Shown: in pieces, positions 52,001 through 62,099 of the stretch
Position numbering within the stretch: position 1 is the stretch's first letter
How the letters are laid out: each line of letters begins with the position of its first letter
From: Apostichopus japonicus
Taxonomy: Eukaryota > Echinodermata > Holothuroidea > Aspidochirotida > Stichopodidae
Reading direction: 5' to 3'
Assembly (NCBI RefSeq): GCF_037975245.1
Contig: NC_092565.1
Location: forward strand, 11,092,499 to 11,156,498
Length of the DNA: 64,000 bases
The notes under the pieces: generated by a model
Seen by the model: only the letters and a program-made list of their open reading frames with translations
Databases searched by the model: none
What the model was told of the DNA's origin: nothing
Made by a program: the position numbers and the translations under genes

Positions 52001-53183
52001 TAGTAAGCAAGACTCTGTAAAATTAATAATAACATATGTAAATTACAATGGAAAAATAATAAGAAGTATTCATTATTTTAAAACATTAAATAATTTGATT
52101 TGGAGTTCATTCACCATACTTTGGTGCTTTATTACTACGACAACCCACCTTACCGACACTGTACACAAGGTACTTTCCAAACCTAGCACAAACCTACCCA
52201 TATTATAATGGTTCGGTCCGATGGTATTGCGCAAGCGCAATAGCATCACGTCGTCTAATTCAACGTTAGGAAAAAGTTGGCGATTTTTACGACAAAAACA
52301 TTTTTTCCCGTGAAAGATCTGTATGCACGCTGGTTCCAGTCAGTTTTAAACGTGTTTCCAGATATACTCTGATAACATCAATTGTATTTGATGGTATTTG
52401 ATGTTATTTTAAACCTGTTGTCTTGAGTTGTCTTGAGTTGTCGTGAGTTGTCGTGAGTTGATGCTAATTAGTGTGACCGTAGGCTAGGCATATGTTTTCA
52501 CTACATTGCTACAATTTGACCTCAGGTTACAAAACAACCTGGATGGCTGACTGACAGAATACTGCCCAAGCTACAGTAGTTCCATTGATACCTCGACAAC
52601 AATGCCTGGTCCTAACCACAGGCACAGGCACGTTATCTGGGTGTATAAATCCATGTTTATATATACTATACACCTAGACAACATTACGAAATACGAGTGC
52701 CTGTGGTCCTAACCGGGGAATAATTTATCCAGTATTGCATACCATGCCCTAGGCCTATGCAAAATGGGTAGGCCTAGACTACAATATAAGAGTAAGACTG
52801 TCAAGAGCAATGATGTTGGCTAGTACAAGGCTATAGCAGTTTTTGTACACAGGAACCATCATATTTTACAAGACACAAATTTCAGAACCCTTAAAACAGA
52901 TACATGCAATTTGAACAATACGTTGTTCACTGCAAACGACTACAAACGGAAAAGTACTGTCGGTACTTAGCCAGTTACTGTTTGCTACCGTATGTTACAA
53001 TTGAAGAACCTAGTAATAACGAGTTTTAATTATATTGGTATGCTTTATCGAGTTTTTATAATCAAACTTACATTTGCTGGTGACGGCAATTATTCTTGGG
53101 TTGGAAAAATCTTCATTAAGCTTGTATCGGTTCAATTCCGTGTATAATGGGGTAATTTTGTCCTTCGGTTGTTTGGCAGCCAT
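37073..53183 (-). CDS. SRP72: Signal recognition particle subunit SRP72, 17 exons, 667 aa
   Basis: SRP72 binds 7SL RNA with SRP68 in the signal recognition particle, which targets ribosomes making secretory proteins to the ER. Exons, 5' to 3': 53183-53072, 49315-49198, 48269-48149, 47278-47213, 47026-46949, 46018-45878, 45620-45508, 44504-44447, 43711-43580, 42319-42197, 41528-41459, 40836-40676, 40484-40381, 39733-39656, 39102-38891, 38424-38268, 37232-37073. They total 2004 nt, giving 667 aa, close to the human length of 671. The N-terminal two thirds are TPR-like helices with SRP72 signatures such as FEKAYCQYRLN and YDEER-type DDFDEERGTNLSAV. The RNA-binding motif YDPSATPDPERWQPMRER (569-586) is followed by GKGTQGATSG, and the tail ends KKKKKGGW. 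The junction between the exons at 39656 and 39102 (donor GA|GTATCC) is the least certain. Intron 1 (3.8 kb) hosts a transposable element. Confidence 0.96.
40860..40905 (+). repeat. PLE-type ribozyme-like fragment (solo)
   Basis: Reads agaagatcctgctaggat, then gaaaacgtcaag, inside an SRP72 intron. A short hairpin (atcc/ggat) followed by GAAA-like and GTC resembles the 3' part of the hammerhead motif found in Penelope-like elements, but the CTGATGA box is absent. A sister copy lies at 41645. Confidence 0.4.
41643..41690 (+). repeat. PLE-type ribozyme-like fragment (solo)
   Basis: Reads aaagaagatcctgctaggat, then cgaaacgtcaggc, and shares acttacttttac-like downstream sequence with the copy at 40860. 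Stem II and the GAAAC-GTC side fit the hammerhead pattern of Penelope-like elements; the box that should be CTGATGA reads CAAAGA. Probably a dead solo terminal copy. Confidence 0.45.
50090..51439 (+). pseudogene. Penelope-like element reverse transcriptase, broken
   Basis: Recognisable blocks in order: LGKGLKFIATLVKP (50115 on), a shift, then SIIVKPFDKGTGIAIMN (about 50420-50470), stops and shifts, then GRPIISGNGSPTEKISKFVD (about 50712-50772), then LATLDVVAMYTNTPHEEAL (about 50875-50932). The sequence then jumps to KGFIKGEILR (about 50987) and a C-terminal part with KHWHLI and AYKRAQNLKDLL, ending at 51439. The palm with the catalytic YADD motif is missing between about 50935 and 50985, so an internal deletion is inferred besides frameshifts. 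No GIY-YIG endonuclease domain was seen. The copy cannot be active. Confidence 0.85.
51520..51570 (+). ncRNA. Hammerhead ribozyme motif (PLE-associated)
   Basis: Order along the strand: ACTA (stem I), CTGATGA (51524-51530), AGCTC...GAGCA (stem II, 51531-51535 and 51552-51556), GAAA (51557-51560), CCGG (very short stem III), TC with expected cleavage after 51566, then TAGT (51567-51570) complementary to ACTA. All core bases of the hammerhead consensus are present. Very short stem III is typical of hammerheads in Penelope-like elements, which are thought to act as dimers. It lies 80 bp after the reverse transcriptase remnant on the same strand. Activity is not shown. Confidence 0.7.
51762..52100 (+). 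repeat. ~128-bp AT-rich tandem repeat, 2.6 copies
   Basis: Units start near 51762, 51891 and 52019 with aagttaataataatatatg (or close variants) and contain ttcaatgatttgacg and ggcaaaatgatagtaagcaa. The third is truncated. Located inside the element between the ribozyme and the right inverted repeat. Confidence 0.9.
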
Positions 53184-53298
53184 CTTCACGTCAAGTATAA
53201 CTGCTAATTTACATGCAATAATCGTGGGTACTCATTCTGCGAAATATTATTAATGCGGGTCTCGTGTACACGTCTGTGTAGACCTGTTAGCAAACCAG

Positions 53299-53306
53299 TG
53301 ACGTCA
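53299..53306. promoter_or_regulatory. Palindromic CRE (TGACGTCA) upstream of SRP72
   Basis: A perfect TGACGTCA octamer lies about 116 nt upstream of the SRP72 start codon. CREB/ATF-type sites near the start are common in housekeeping promoters. No TATA box is evident at a fixed distance. Functional use is inference. Confidence 0.4.
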
Positions 53307-53309
53307 CAT

Positions 53310-54000
53310 AGTGAGATACTCGAAGAAGGTTATATGGAACGCCAATAGAGCCAAAACAGCAATCGTAGAATCAAAAGTCGTCGCAGGTTCAAAACCACTC
53401 GCAGCGTACACAGTCGTAGCATCCCAAGATACCGCAGAATTTAAGCACTGTAGAATCAAATACAATCTCAGCATCAAATTTCTATCAAAGTCAATCGCAG
53501 CAATTTACTTCCAACAATCGTATTGTCAAGAGTCCATGTTATCTTAATTTCTACTTTCCCGTGTAAACAAAATCTAATATAGGCCTATGCTTAATTCTTA
53601 GTAGTAAGTAGTAAGTTGAGTCTCGTCTATCCGACATGCTCAGTGATTAACCTCCGCCACGTATCACGATCTTGCGCTTGGTTTATGCATAATTTTTGGA
53701 CACAATAATACGTAATACATGCAGAGAACGGTCACATAATCCTTCTTCCCATCCGTCACTTGGCATTGTATCGTTATTTTTCTTAAAACTGACGAGAAAC
53801 CTTGACACCTGCATCACCTTGGTGAGGTATCCCCTTCCACATTTGATTTTTTTAATGTTTGTGGTTGCTTAGTTGCGTGGTGGTGTTATATAGTTTTAGT
53901 TTTGTTCAATATTACTACACTTTCCAATTGAATGCTAGGGATGTAATAATCATACAGAAATGTCCAAAACAGGAAATTTCACATGGGTGTAACGATATCA
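53310..54000. other. Upstream of SRP72; no gene
   Basis: A 78-codon frame at 53311 is made of degenerate tcgtagcatc-type words and is read as simple repeat. Nothing else is recognised. Confidence 0.4.
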
Positions 54001-54011
54001 TAAGTCAAGAC

Positions 54012-54014
54012 ATA

Positions 54015-54041
<27 letters not shown>
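54012..54041. repeat. (TA)n microsatellite
   Basis: Short TA tract beside the 42-bp block shared, inverted, with 23599-23640. Confidence 0.85.
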
Positions 54042-54045
<4 letters not shown>

Positions 54046-54433
54046 GTTGATTGTCGATATTTTGGCGCATAGTACCTCGTATCCTCGTATATGTATGTAT
54101 CCTCGCATATACGTTTAATTGTGTGGTCGTTTCGAGCGCTCGTAAAGTGAGACATCCGTTAGGGCCCCAGTTGGTGTGTCGTAGCCAATTCCTATACTCA
54201 CCGTCTAGTCCGATTTCTCTCAGTGTGTCTTCGAGCATCGAACGATCAACATAGAATCTTCCATTAGCCTCCCGTGAGTTTGGGCCCCCGCGAAGTTCAG
54301 GTATCGTCACTGAATCGATAATGAGGAAAAGTTGAAGATAGACAAAAAGTAGCGGTAGCAACCATTGAAATCCGTCTTGTAACCGCCATAGTTGCTTTGT
54401 AACGTTCTGTCTGTTTACCCTTCGAGGTAACAA
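54035..54433 (-). CDS. Unassigned ORF, possible secreted-protein first exon
   Basis: Minus-strand frame from ATG 54433. A hydrophobic stretch WLLPLLFVYLQLFLIID at residues 24-40 suggests a signal peptide or anchor. It is followed by a hydrophilic part with GRFYVDRSMLEDTLREIGLD and RHTNWGPNGC. After NQPK the frame runs into a TA microsatellite; AAG|GTATAT could be a donor. An AT-rich TATA-like stretch (ATAAAATA) lies about 50-60 bp upstream. The last ~14 residues fall in a sequence shared with the TA repeat at 23.6 kb, so the 3' part at least is repeat-derived. I recognise no family, and no downstream exon was found. Confidence 0.25.
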
Positions 54434-54439
54434 TGAATA

Positions 54440-56400
54440 AAATCAGCCCTGTGCGGATATTTAAGGCCGAGGTTTAAACTGTATTTTATGCGGGTGTGGT
54501 CCCTGAGCACCGCCTCCGATTTCTGAAATGTTCAGGTTAAGCTGTGAATGATTTGCGAACCGTTATCTGATAGGTGTTATCTTCATCACCCATGTACAGT
54601 TTACTTTCATAATTACTAACCAAGGTATCAGAAGCAGGGGCGACCGCACCCCTCCCCCCCCCCCCCTGAGCATATTTTCTTGTATGTTTTTATGATATCG
54701 CTAGTAAATTCAAGCTTATAGATGCAACTTACAATGCCTGGGAAGTGCCATTTCCAGCGATCTGGGAGGCATTTTCAGCCAACATTTTCGCCAATTATAG
54801 CGCCAACCATAGTGGCGCTACGCTTAGATAGTTAATGCAGAATCTACGGTTCTGATAGTTTGCCTACAGGTTCGCCCCTTCCTTGGCAAATTCCTGGCAA
54901 CGCGATTAATTGTGAGAAGCTCGTCTGCAACAATATCTAAGTTATACTGATCCTGGATAAACACCGCTTTATATCAAGACAAAGAGGTCAATGAGTAAAC
55001 CAATTCAGAGCATTATGAGGCACGTATGTAATTGTCGCACTCATTAACCAAATAGCAGTTAACATCCCAATCCGACGAAAAAAGCTTTTCATGTTTGCTA
55101 ATAGTAGTTGTACCAGAGGTCATTGTCTTAAACTCCAAAAGTTACAAAGTAGAATTAATATACGGCATAGCATGGTTGTGAATGAGTAGAATGGTTTGCC
55201 TGAGAAAGGTGTACTTGCAAGTAGTGTGAATGGGTTTAAGAATGCTTTGGGACAAATACTTCAGCATTGTTCTCTCTCCTATAGAGTCTTTGATATAGGG
55301 ACTTAAAAGTCCTTCCTGATCCTGTTTTCTACTAAACTAAACGAAACTAAGGGCCGGCGAGAGTTGGATCACTTTCTCAAATAATGAGTGAACACATCCA
55401 ATTCCCCAAGTTACTGTATGCCGTTCAGCCATGCATGGTGAACGAAGTTCTTACGAAACGGAACAGAACAAGACCCAAGCGAAACCCAGGCGCGCATCTC
55501 ATTTTCAACACCCCCCCCCCACCCCCATAAAAAAAAGGATTAAAGTAGCCTATACTTTTTAGCAGACTTGCGTGTATACCTTATCATAGACACCTAAATT
55601 ATAACCCTAAACATGCCTAAGAATACATTATTTTACGTCTGTATTTTGTTTTCTGATGGAGGGGAACGTCTTCAACGACCTCTGGATCAAATCCCCTTCC
55701 TATTTTTTGGATCAACACATGAAACCGCATTTCCCAAGTCGCAAACCAAAAATCAGAATACGAGCTGCTTATACAAGAAGTGGAGATTTATCATTTACAG
55801 AGTATATAATTTTACGCCTCAGGGTAAACTGCTGCTTCGGTCCGATGGTTGCATGATATGGTACCGTTATTTTTTTTCTTTCTTTCAACTGATGAGACGC
55901 CATGACATGGTATCAGCAAAATAACACGGATGGTCCCGCAGTTCAAATTGGTCATTCTTTTGAATCAGAAAGCTATAGTTCAACAATTCAAGATTGTTTT
56001 TTACACTTTCTACAGGGAAGGAACAATAGAGGATATTTTCCAAGTTAAGTTGCAGAGCTTTTTTGTAGCAAATTAACTGTTGTAGCCGATTAAAGGCATG
56101 GAAGACTCGCCCCAAACCGCGTGCCGCCCTCTGAAAAAAAGTTAACTTTCCGTTGCTTGCAAGTAAAGTTTTCTTTTTGTTGCTACAAAATGCAGACAGT
56201 AATGAAACTTGATACCTTGTTATCTTTTATCTGGACCTGAGGACCAGGGAGTTCCATAACAACTCCCTGCTGAGATGTCCATCGCTGCTATGTACACTGT
56301 GTTGTGGGTATTGACCTTAGCTGCATATATTGACTGTACACTAGTGTCTAATTACCGACGGTAGCAAGCTATGTGTGTATTTTCTGGGATCAATGGTGGT
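54440..56400. other. No supported gene
   Basis: C-runs near 54650 and 55510; a tggcgctacgcttagatag patch at 54812 belongs to the MITE family of 57 kb. Two overlapping frames at 55613-55924 have unusual composition but no family signature or splice borders that I could confirm. Confidence 0.4.
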
Positions 56401-56510
56401 GTCTACAGTGGCGTCGCCAAGGGGGGGGGCGGGGGGGGGGGGGGCAGGGGGCATGTGCCCCCTGGAAAACCTAGTGCCCCACGAGTGCCCCCCCATCTGA
56501 GATTTGGGTT
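56400..56510 (+). mobile_element. Poly-G MITE fragment (agtggcgtcgcc type)
   Basis: Starts cagtggcgtcgccaaggg, followed by long G-runs and the motif catgtgccccctgg. A related stretch lies inverted at 59085-59165 (ending gtgacgctactggg). Non-coding. Confidence 0.5.
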
Positions 56511-56799
56511 GGTAAAAAAATATATATATATTTTGTTATATTCAACTCCCATCATCTGAGTTGGTTTTTCATAAGGACAAAGAAGCACAGTAATTCGTAT
56601 TTTCTTCAAATGAGCTGCGAAAAAGTGAAAAAGTTTATCCTTGAACGTCGGGTATCGAAGTCGTAACCCGCGCCATCACAACAGGTGTCGATATTAACAT
56701 TGAATGTGTCAGTGCTCACGCCATACCAGCGGATATACACGTCCGCTTCGCGAGCTACATGACTGTGAGAAGGGAGGGTACTGCAATATGTTGCCTTGG

Positions 56800-57129
56800 C
56801 AGGGGCGTATCCAGGATTTTCCAATAGGGGGGGGGGGGGCGCCAGGCATGAATGATCGCCGTCCTGGGGGATGTGCTAAGGGGAGGGGTGTACAATTTTT
56901 GCTTTCAAAGAAGGGCTGAAATGCAAAATGGTGTCATATGCATGGGCGGCGATCCGTACTTCCGAGTGGGGGGGGGGGGGATATGACCTTGTTGACTATC
57001 TAAGCGTAGCGCCACCATGAGTTGGCGCGAAGCGTACAAGAAAATTTTGGGATTAACAAACCCTCCATGGCCGGAAACGGCACTTCCCGAGGTTTCCAGG
57101 CGGCATATACCCAACTGGATACGCCCCTG
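56800..57129 (+). mobile_element. MITE with 15-bp perfect terminal inverted repeats
   Basis: Left end caggggcgtatccag and right end ctggatacgcccctg are exact inverses, about 330 bp apart, with a G-run near the left end and the shared ggcgcgaagcgtacaaga block inside. The CAGGGG end is hAT-like, but flanks show no 8-bp duplication, and a second copy of the internal block follows directly (57129-57210). Nested or rearranged insertion is likely. Confidence 0.6.
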
Positions 57130-58259
57130 GGTTGGCGCGGAGCGTACAAGAAAATTTTGGGTTTTTCAAACCCCCGGATGGCCGGAAACGGCACTTCCCG
57201 AGTGTTTTATGCTGCGAATACCTAGCCCTAAAATATGGGTCTCAAGCCTGCAATTTCTCAGATTGCACGTAAAAGTCTGTAAAAACATAGTAATTTGTAT
57301 ATTCGATGGTGTTTTAAGAGAGTAGCTATTACTCGTAGTGTACTCGCAAAGACGTTTTTGAGTGTAGTAAGGGGATGTTGGAGAACTGGCTGAAATGAAG
57401 CAAGTCATTGGCCTAAGACGAAGTTGTGTTGCGCTTACCGGTACTCACACTCACTGCTTCCACTTTTCACGGGGCGTGAAGACGCGGTTGGGGTGACAAT
57501 GTGGTCTATAGCCAGGGGACGGGCCGACGGTCCCCCCAGCATTTACTAAAATTATTACACCTATATAGTATACGTGTGCATCGGACAGATCGACAAGTAT
57601 GCATTGAAAAATGGGCAGATGCACGTTTCGGAGCCTTGGTAAATATTGGGGGGCTTATCATGCATTTGCCCCCTCAACTTTTTCATTGGGGGGAAGAGCC
57701 CCCCAAGCCCCCCGGTTCCGCCGCCACTGCCCCCTCCCCCTTTGGAAAATTTTCGCATACGGAGGATGGGCTAGATGCAAAATGCTGCCACATTTGATGC
57801 TAAATTCGATCTGAAGATATCTCCAGAAATTGCTATTTTTGAGGTAATGATTTTAACAAGGCGCAGAATTTTGCAGAGGATATGAACCACATGCTGTCGA
57901 TATTATGCCTAACCCTATCAATAGAACCTACATTTGTTGAATTAATGTGTGCATGACCCCCGACTCCTTTCTTGTCCTTCTCGTTTTCTCCCATTATCTA
58001 TTAAGATGTAACAGGTTCCAGCATCGTTATTGGCTCCTATCAGGGATCTCACCATGCAATCCAAAGTTGGATCACACATCGAGTATGGCTCAGTATGCAG
58101 GTGTGAACATTCGCCATTTGTTCCTACAAGCATCTGACCTCAAATGACCTCTGCACCCCCTACACAACAGGGTAAATATATGGGTCCACAAATATAGGCA
58201 AGTATGGTGCCTGAGGACCCTCACATTCTCACATTTCGTCAGCTCCTAACCTGTCAACC

Positions 58260-59165
58260 TCAGACCAAGCAGGGGCGTATCCAGGGGGGCGCAACAGGCG
58301 CGCCCCCCCCCCCTATTGGCCGTCATCAAAAAAAAAAAGTTTAGCAAAATAAAAAATAAAAAATAAAAACATTGATGACGACCTTTATGTGAGATGTCGG
58401 TGATCGCTCAACCCCCCCCCCCCCCCTCCCGTATGCTTTATTTTTTGTTTGCCAAAAAAAGGTTCTGGCGAAGTTCGGCGGCATAATAGTTTTAGAAACA
58501 TAGATGGTAATTGTGTTTGTATTATCACTATAAACACTAAATGACATGCCAGCCATACTAAATTGTGCATTTTGTGTCCATATTTACTGGAAATGTTGCC
58601 TATTATTAAGGTCGAAAAATGGATCACATATGGCCATGGGCGGCGATCCTGGGTGGAGGGGGGGATATATCCTTTCATGAAAATGGGTGGAGGGGATGTA
58701 ATGCACCATTTCCCCCCCCCCCACCAAATGCCAGGGATAAGAATATTTTCATGCCACATTTATGCATCTTCGTTAATGTACGGCTCTTTTTTAGCTTCAT
58801 TTCTCGCCTACCATACACGCAGTGCGATCTTTTCAAATAAAGCGTCTTTATAAAGCAAAAATAGTTGACTGTAGGCTTCATTGGCCCTATAACAACAAAA
58901 TGTATTATTGCGCCCCCCCCCCCCATTGGAAAATCCTGGATACGCCCCTGCAACCGATGGTGGCGCTCCGCTTAGACAGTCTCTACACATAAGCCCCCCC
59001 CTAATAATTTTCCCGTTCCGCCGCGCCTGGAGGGGGGCACCCCCTCCCCTAAGACCCCTCCCCCAGGACGGCGATCCGTATCCACCTAAGTGCCCCCATC
59101 AAATGCTGGTGCCCCCCTGTGCCCCCCCCCCCCCCAGACTGAAAAGTCTGGTGACGCTACTGGGT
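58260..59165 (-). mobile_element. Cluster of further CAGGGGCGTATCC-family fragments
   Basis: A plus-oriented fragment begins at 58269 (gcaggggcgtatccagg). An inverted fragment ends at about 58955 (ccattggaaaatcctggat, then acgcccctg), followed by cgctccgcttagacag, the inverse-family internal block. C-runs and G-runs abound. The open frames here are low-complexity artefacts. Confidence 0.5.
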
Positions 59166-59169
59166 GTCT

Positions 59170-60950
59170 AACACTTCTGTTACATCTCATTCAGACTAGG
59201 TCAGATTACCAGCATCAGATGTTTGAATGTTTCTTTGTGCGCGAGTCTCCACTCCCTTTAATATTGTTTATCTAGATTCACACCTCCTGTGCGGAGTCTT
59301 GTTACAGTATTGCGGTAACCTGTTTTGGAAGTAATTGTAAATGTATCATACTGAGTACTTTTCTCTGTGTTTGTGTCGGCATAGTGAATGAGTGTAAAAC
59401 TGACTCAGCAGTTTGAATAATATTAAGCATTGAACCACTTGGGACCTGGAGACAATTTAATCCTGTCTTGAGGTTAAGGCCCACCCGTTACTTATATTGC
59501 TGACCCATTGTCTTCATTTCTCTGACAAAAGGAAAGGAAGGTTGCAGATACAATACATTATATTGATGGTTACACTGTTACAATTTCATACAAGTATAGC
59601 GTTTTCAATTCATACATATTGGTATAGTTGTAAATCACTTAATCTCGTTTGTTCGAATTAATGATATAAGCGCTGCAATCGGGGCGGCTGGACGTATTAC
59701 TAGGTCGAAAATATCGCGCAAGCGTATCTGATGCATTTGAGACGGCCAATGTGCCGCCAGGTTGAGACACATGCAAAGGCCCTTTCCCCATTCTCAGTGA
59801 TCGTGAAAGATGTTATAGCATATTCTGCAAGCAATGTGTCATCTTGGGCCTGTAGCGTACGTAGCCGCTCGGATCACTGAACCAGTAGAAAATTAATTCT
59901 TCAGTCCGCCCCTAATTAAACGTGGATGGGTCACCGTGAGGCGCAGTCGGTCCCCAACATGGAGCCGCCATCGTTGCTTCGGTAAGGGTCGCAGGCGTCA
60001 CGGTTTGTCGTGATCAAGATTGTCGTCGCCATCGTCTCAGCGCGTCACCGTGATATTACATACCATCGACAACGTCGTGCACCCGGTCATCGGCAATACG
60101 AACTTCATTTTAATCATATATCTTTATCGTCAATGACAGATACATCACTATCATCGTAACTGGTGGTCGCCATAATCATCGACAAGGACATTTTGATCGC
60201 CATGTCCCATCGTTACGTCGTATCCGCGATCGTCAAGGTTACATAATCCTCTTAGACATTTTGATCGTCATCATGATGTTAAAGGTCATGGACACCGCCG
60301 TCGGCGTAAGTATGCATGGTTATCATAGTCATGAAAGTACGATCATAGTTGTCACTTATCGTTGTCACGGTAACGGTCAAATCATAACGCCCCTCCATCG
60401 CCATGGTAATTCTGATGCTGGCGTTATTAACAATTTTGTTGCAACACGTTGAATTGAAGAGATTAATTAAGCTGTTAATTCGTCATTTTGTAACATTGAA
60501 ATTGTTACAATGAGGACTGTATGAGCGTAATCCATAATTTTGTCGCAAAATGATGAATTGTTGAATTTCATAATCGATCAATCATCTTTTTATTGGAAAT
60601 TGTTAAATAATAACAGATTGCATCATGGTCTATTGCAGAACTCCGTACATTCACAGTGCCCAACTGAAGAAGCGCCCTGATTGTAACATATTCCTATGAC
60701 GTAACGCCATAGGGAAACACACACTGTGCGTATCGTTCCCATTGCCTAACACACGAATCACGTATCGTTCCAACCATCATTCGCCACGTTATGGGAAAAC
60801 GGACCGTATCGTTCCACGTATCGTTCGAACAGTACGTTAGTATGTATTCTGCTATGGTGTTATATCATTGGACAATGCACAAATAAGACACCTAGACCAC
60901 CAGTTTTTCATCTATCAAGACAAGTTATAATGTGGCAAGTTGCATTGCCT
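59170..60950. repeat. Unassigned DNA with degenerate GTC/ATC repeat at 59960-60430
   Basis: From about 59960 to 60430 the sequence is made of decayed gtcgtcgccatcg, gatcgtcatcatg and gtcaccgtgat words, consistent with an old trinucleotide or short-period satellite. The flanks hold no recognisable gene. Near 60720-60830 gtatcgttcc recurs several times. Confidence 0.5.
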
Positions 60951-60952
60951 AA

Positions 60953-62068
60953 TGCAGGCGTCACACTATCCCGAAGTTGACACCAGATGGCCATACGAAT
61001 ATGGAATTTTGAATTTCGCACGAATATGGTCCCGAACTTGGTAAACAGCCAATCAACAGCCGAAGCGAGTACGACGCCTACAGAAGGTCACGCGATGGCA
61101 CCCGAACCACACACGAAGGCAAAACGAAGACGTGCATTTCTATTAAGAAGTTTACCCGCAGGACACACGAATGCCACACGGAGGCCACGCGGTGGCTACA
61201 TGACGACGTATATCGATAAGTACATTATCGAATGCTATAGGAAGGCAAATAGAAAGAAATGACAAAGTAAAATAAGATAATGCTTTGTTATTGTAAGAGG
61301 AGGTGCTGGGCCTGTAAGAGTTGCCCATCATGCTCTCTGAGGTACATTAAAAGAAGCAATGCTGCTGCCTTCTTTTCCCTGGTTGTCTCATCACCAAAGT
61401 ATGCCATTCTGCAGGAACTGAATTGTGGTTAATTGTGATTGTGGTTTTGGGAGTTACATACGCCTCTACTCTGTAGAGTTGCTCAGGACTGACTGAGGAA
61501 GATGCTCTGAGGCTGGCCTTCATATGTCCACGTTACCATGACACCTGGGACACTTGAGGTTCTCAAATTCGGCGATATTCGCCGACACCATGGTCCAATC
61601 TCGATGTCATCGTACTATAATACGATGGTTATACGCGACGGCATTGCGAGGGCTTCACGTAGTCGTGTTGCCTTCATAAGACAATCGGCAGCTTCTTGTT
61701 ACCTTCGTATTTTCTTCGTTAGGCGAAAATGCGAGATGGCACCAATGATCACACGAAGTAAATACGAAGATGACACGATTTGATAAGATGCCCTCACGAT
61801 GGTATTACGAAGGGCAAAATGGACACACGAATGCAACACGAAAATGAACCTTCGCAATGTCTTCCGGCTTTTTTTTTTTGGCATGCCACAGATTTTGCCA
61901 CCGCTCACGAAGTTGCTGCCGGAGCCTGAAAAACTCCACCGGCGGTTATACGATGGCTTAAGATGCCCTCACCAATGGCCCGATGTTTTTACGATCAGAG
62001 CCGAATTTGAACATTTTCTTTATCGTGTGTCCATCTGGTGTCAACTTCGGGACAGTGTGACGCCGGCA
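60953..62068. mobile_element. PIF/Harbinger-type DNA transposon, 1116 bp, non-autonomous
   Basis: Ends TGCAGGCGTCACACTATCCC and, inverted, TGCCGGCGTCACACTGTCCC form a 38-bp terminal inverted repeat with two mismatches, continuing as gaagttgacaccagatgg. TAA directly flanks each end (60950-60952 and 62069-62071). A three-base TWA target duplication is the hallmark of PIF/Harbinger elements. The interior has many cacgaatgc words and a small minus-strand frame. It is too short for a full transposase plus Myb-like protein. Confidence 0.85.
61288..61407 (-). pseudogene. Small ORF inside the Harbinger element (39 aa)
   Basis: Minus-strand frame MAYFGDETTREKKAAALL, then LLMYLREHDGQLLQAQHLLLQ and a stop, preceded by an acceptor-like CCTGCAG. 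It is Leu-rich, helical and acidic/basic, as are N-termini of some HARBI1-like transposases, but it has no DDE residues and no continuation. Probably a leftover of the autonomous parent's coding region. Confidence 0.35.
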
Positions 62069-62099
62069 TAAAATGCTGTGGGTTCGTGGACAACTCTGA

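Larger units (their letters stand above)
49677..52478 (+). mobile_element. 2.8-kb element with long terminal inverted repeats around a broken PLE
   Basis: Outer ends read ggtcacactaattagc on the left and gctaattagtgtgacc on the right. Inverted repeats run about 49677-49969 and 52206-52478 (roughly 275-290 bp). Subterminal 11-bp repeats of the ttgtcttgag type number two on the left and four on the right. The direct repeat taggctagg flanks both sides (49668-49676; 52480-52488, one base off). Inside lie a Penelope-like reverse transcriptase remnant, a hammerhead motif and an AT-rich tandem repeat. Long inverted ends plus a 9-bp duplication suggest Mutator or foldback behaviour; some Penelope-like elements also have inverted terminal repeats. 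The left repeat has gained a TA tract near 49796. Confidence 0.85.
49316..53071 (-). other. SRP72 intron 1
   Basis: 3.8-kb intron with GTAAGT...TTTCAG borders, almost entirely explained by the inserted element at 49677-52478. Removing it would leave an intron of about 0.95 kb. Confidence 0.8.

Noticed and set aside
53311-53547. 78-codon ORF upstream of SRP72
   Set aside because: Built from degenerate cgtagaatca/cgcagaattt words; no domain or transcription signal.
56370-59280. Gly/Pro-rich ORFs on both strands
   Set aside because: Products of poly-G/poly-C stretches in MITE copies.
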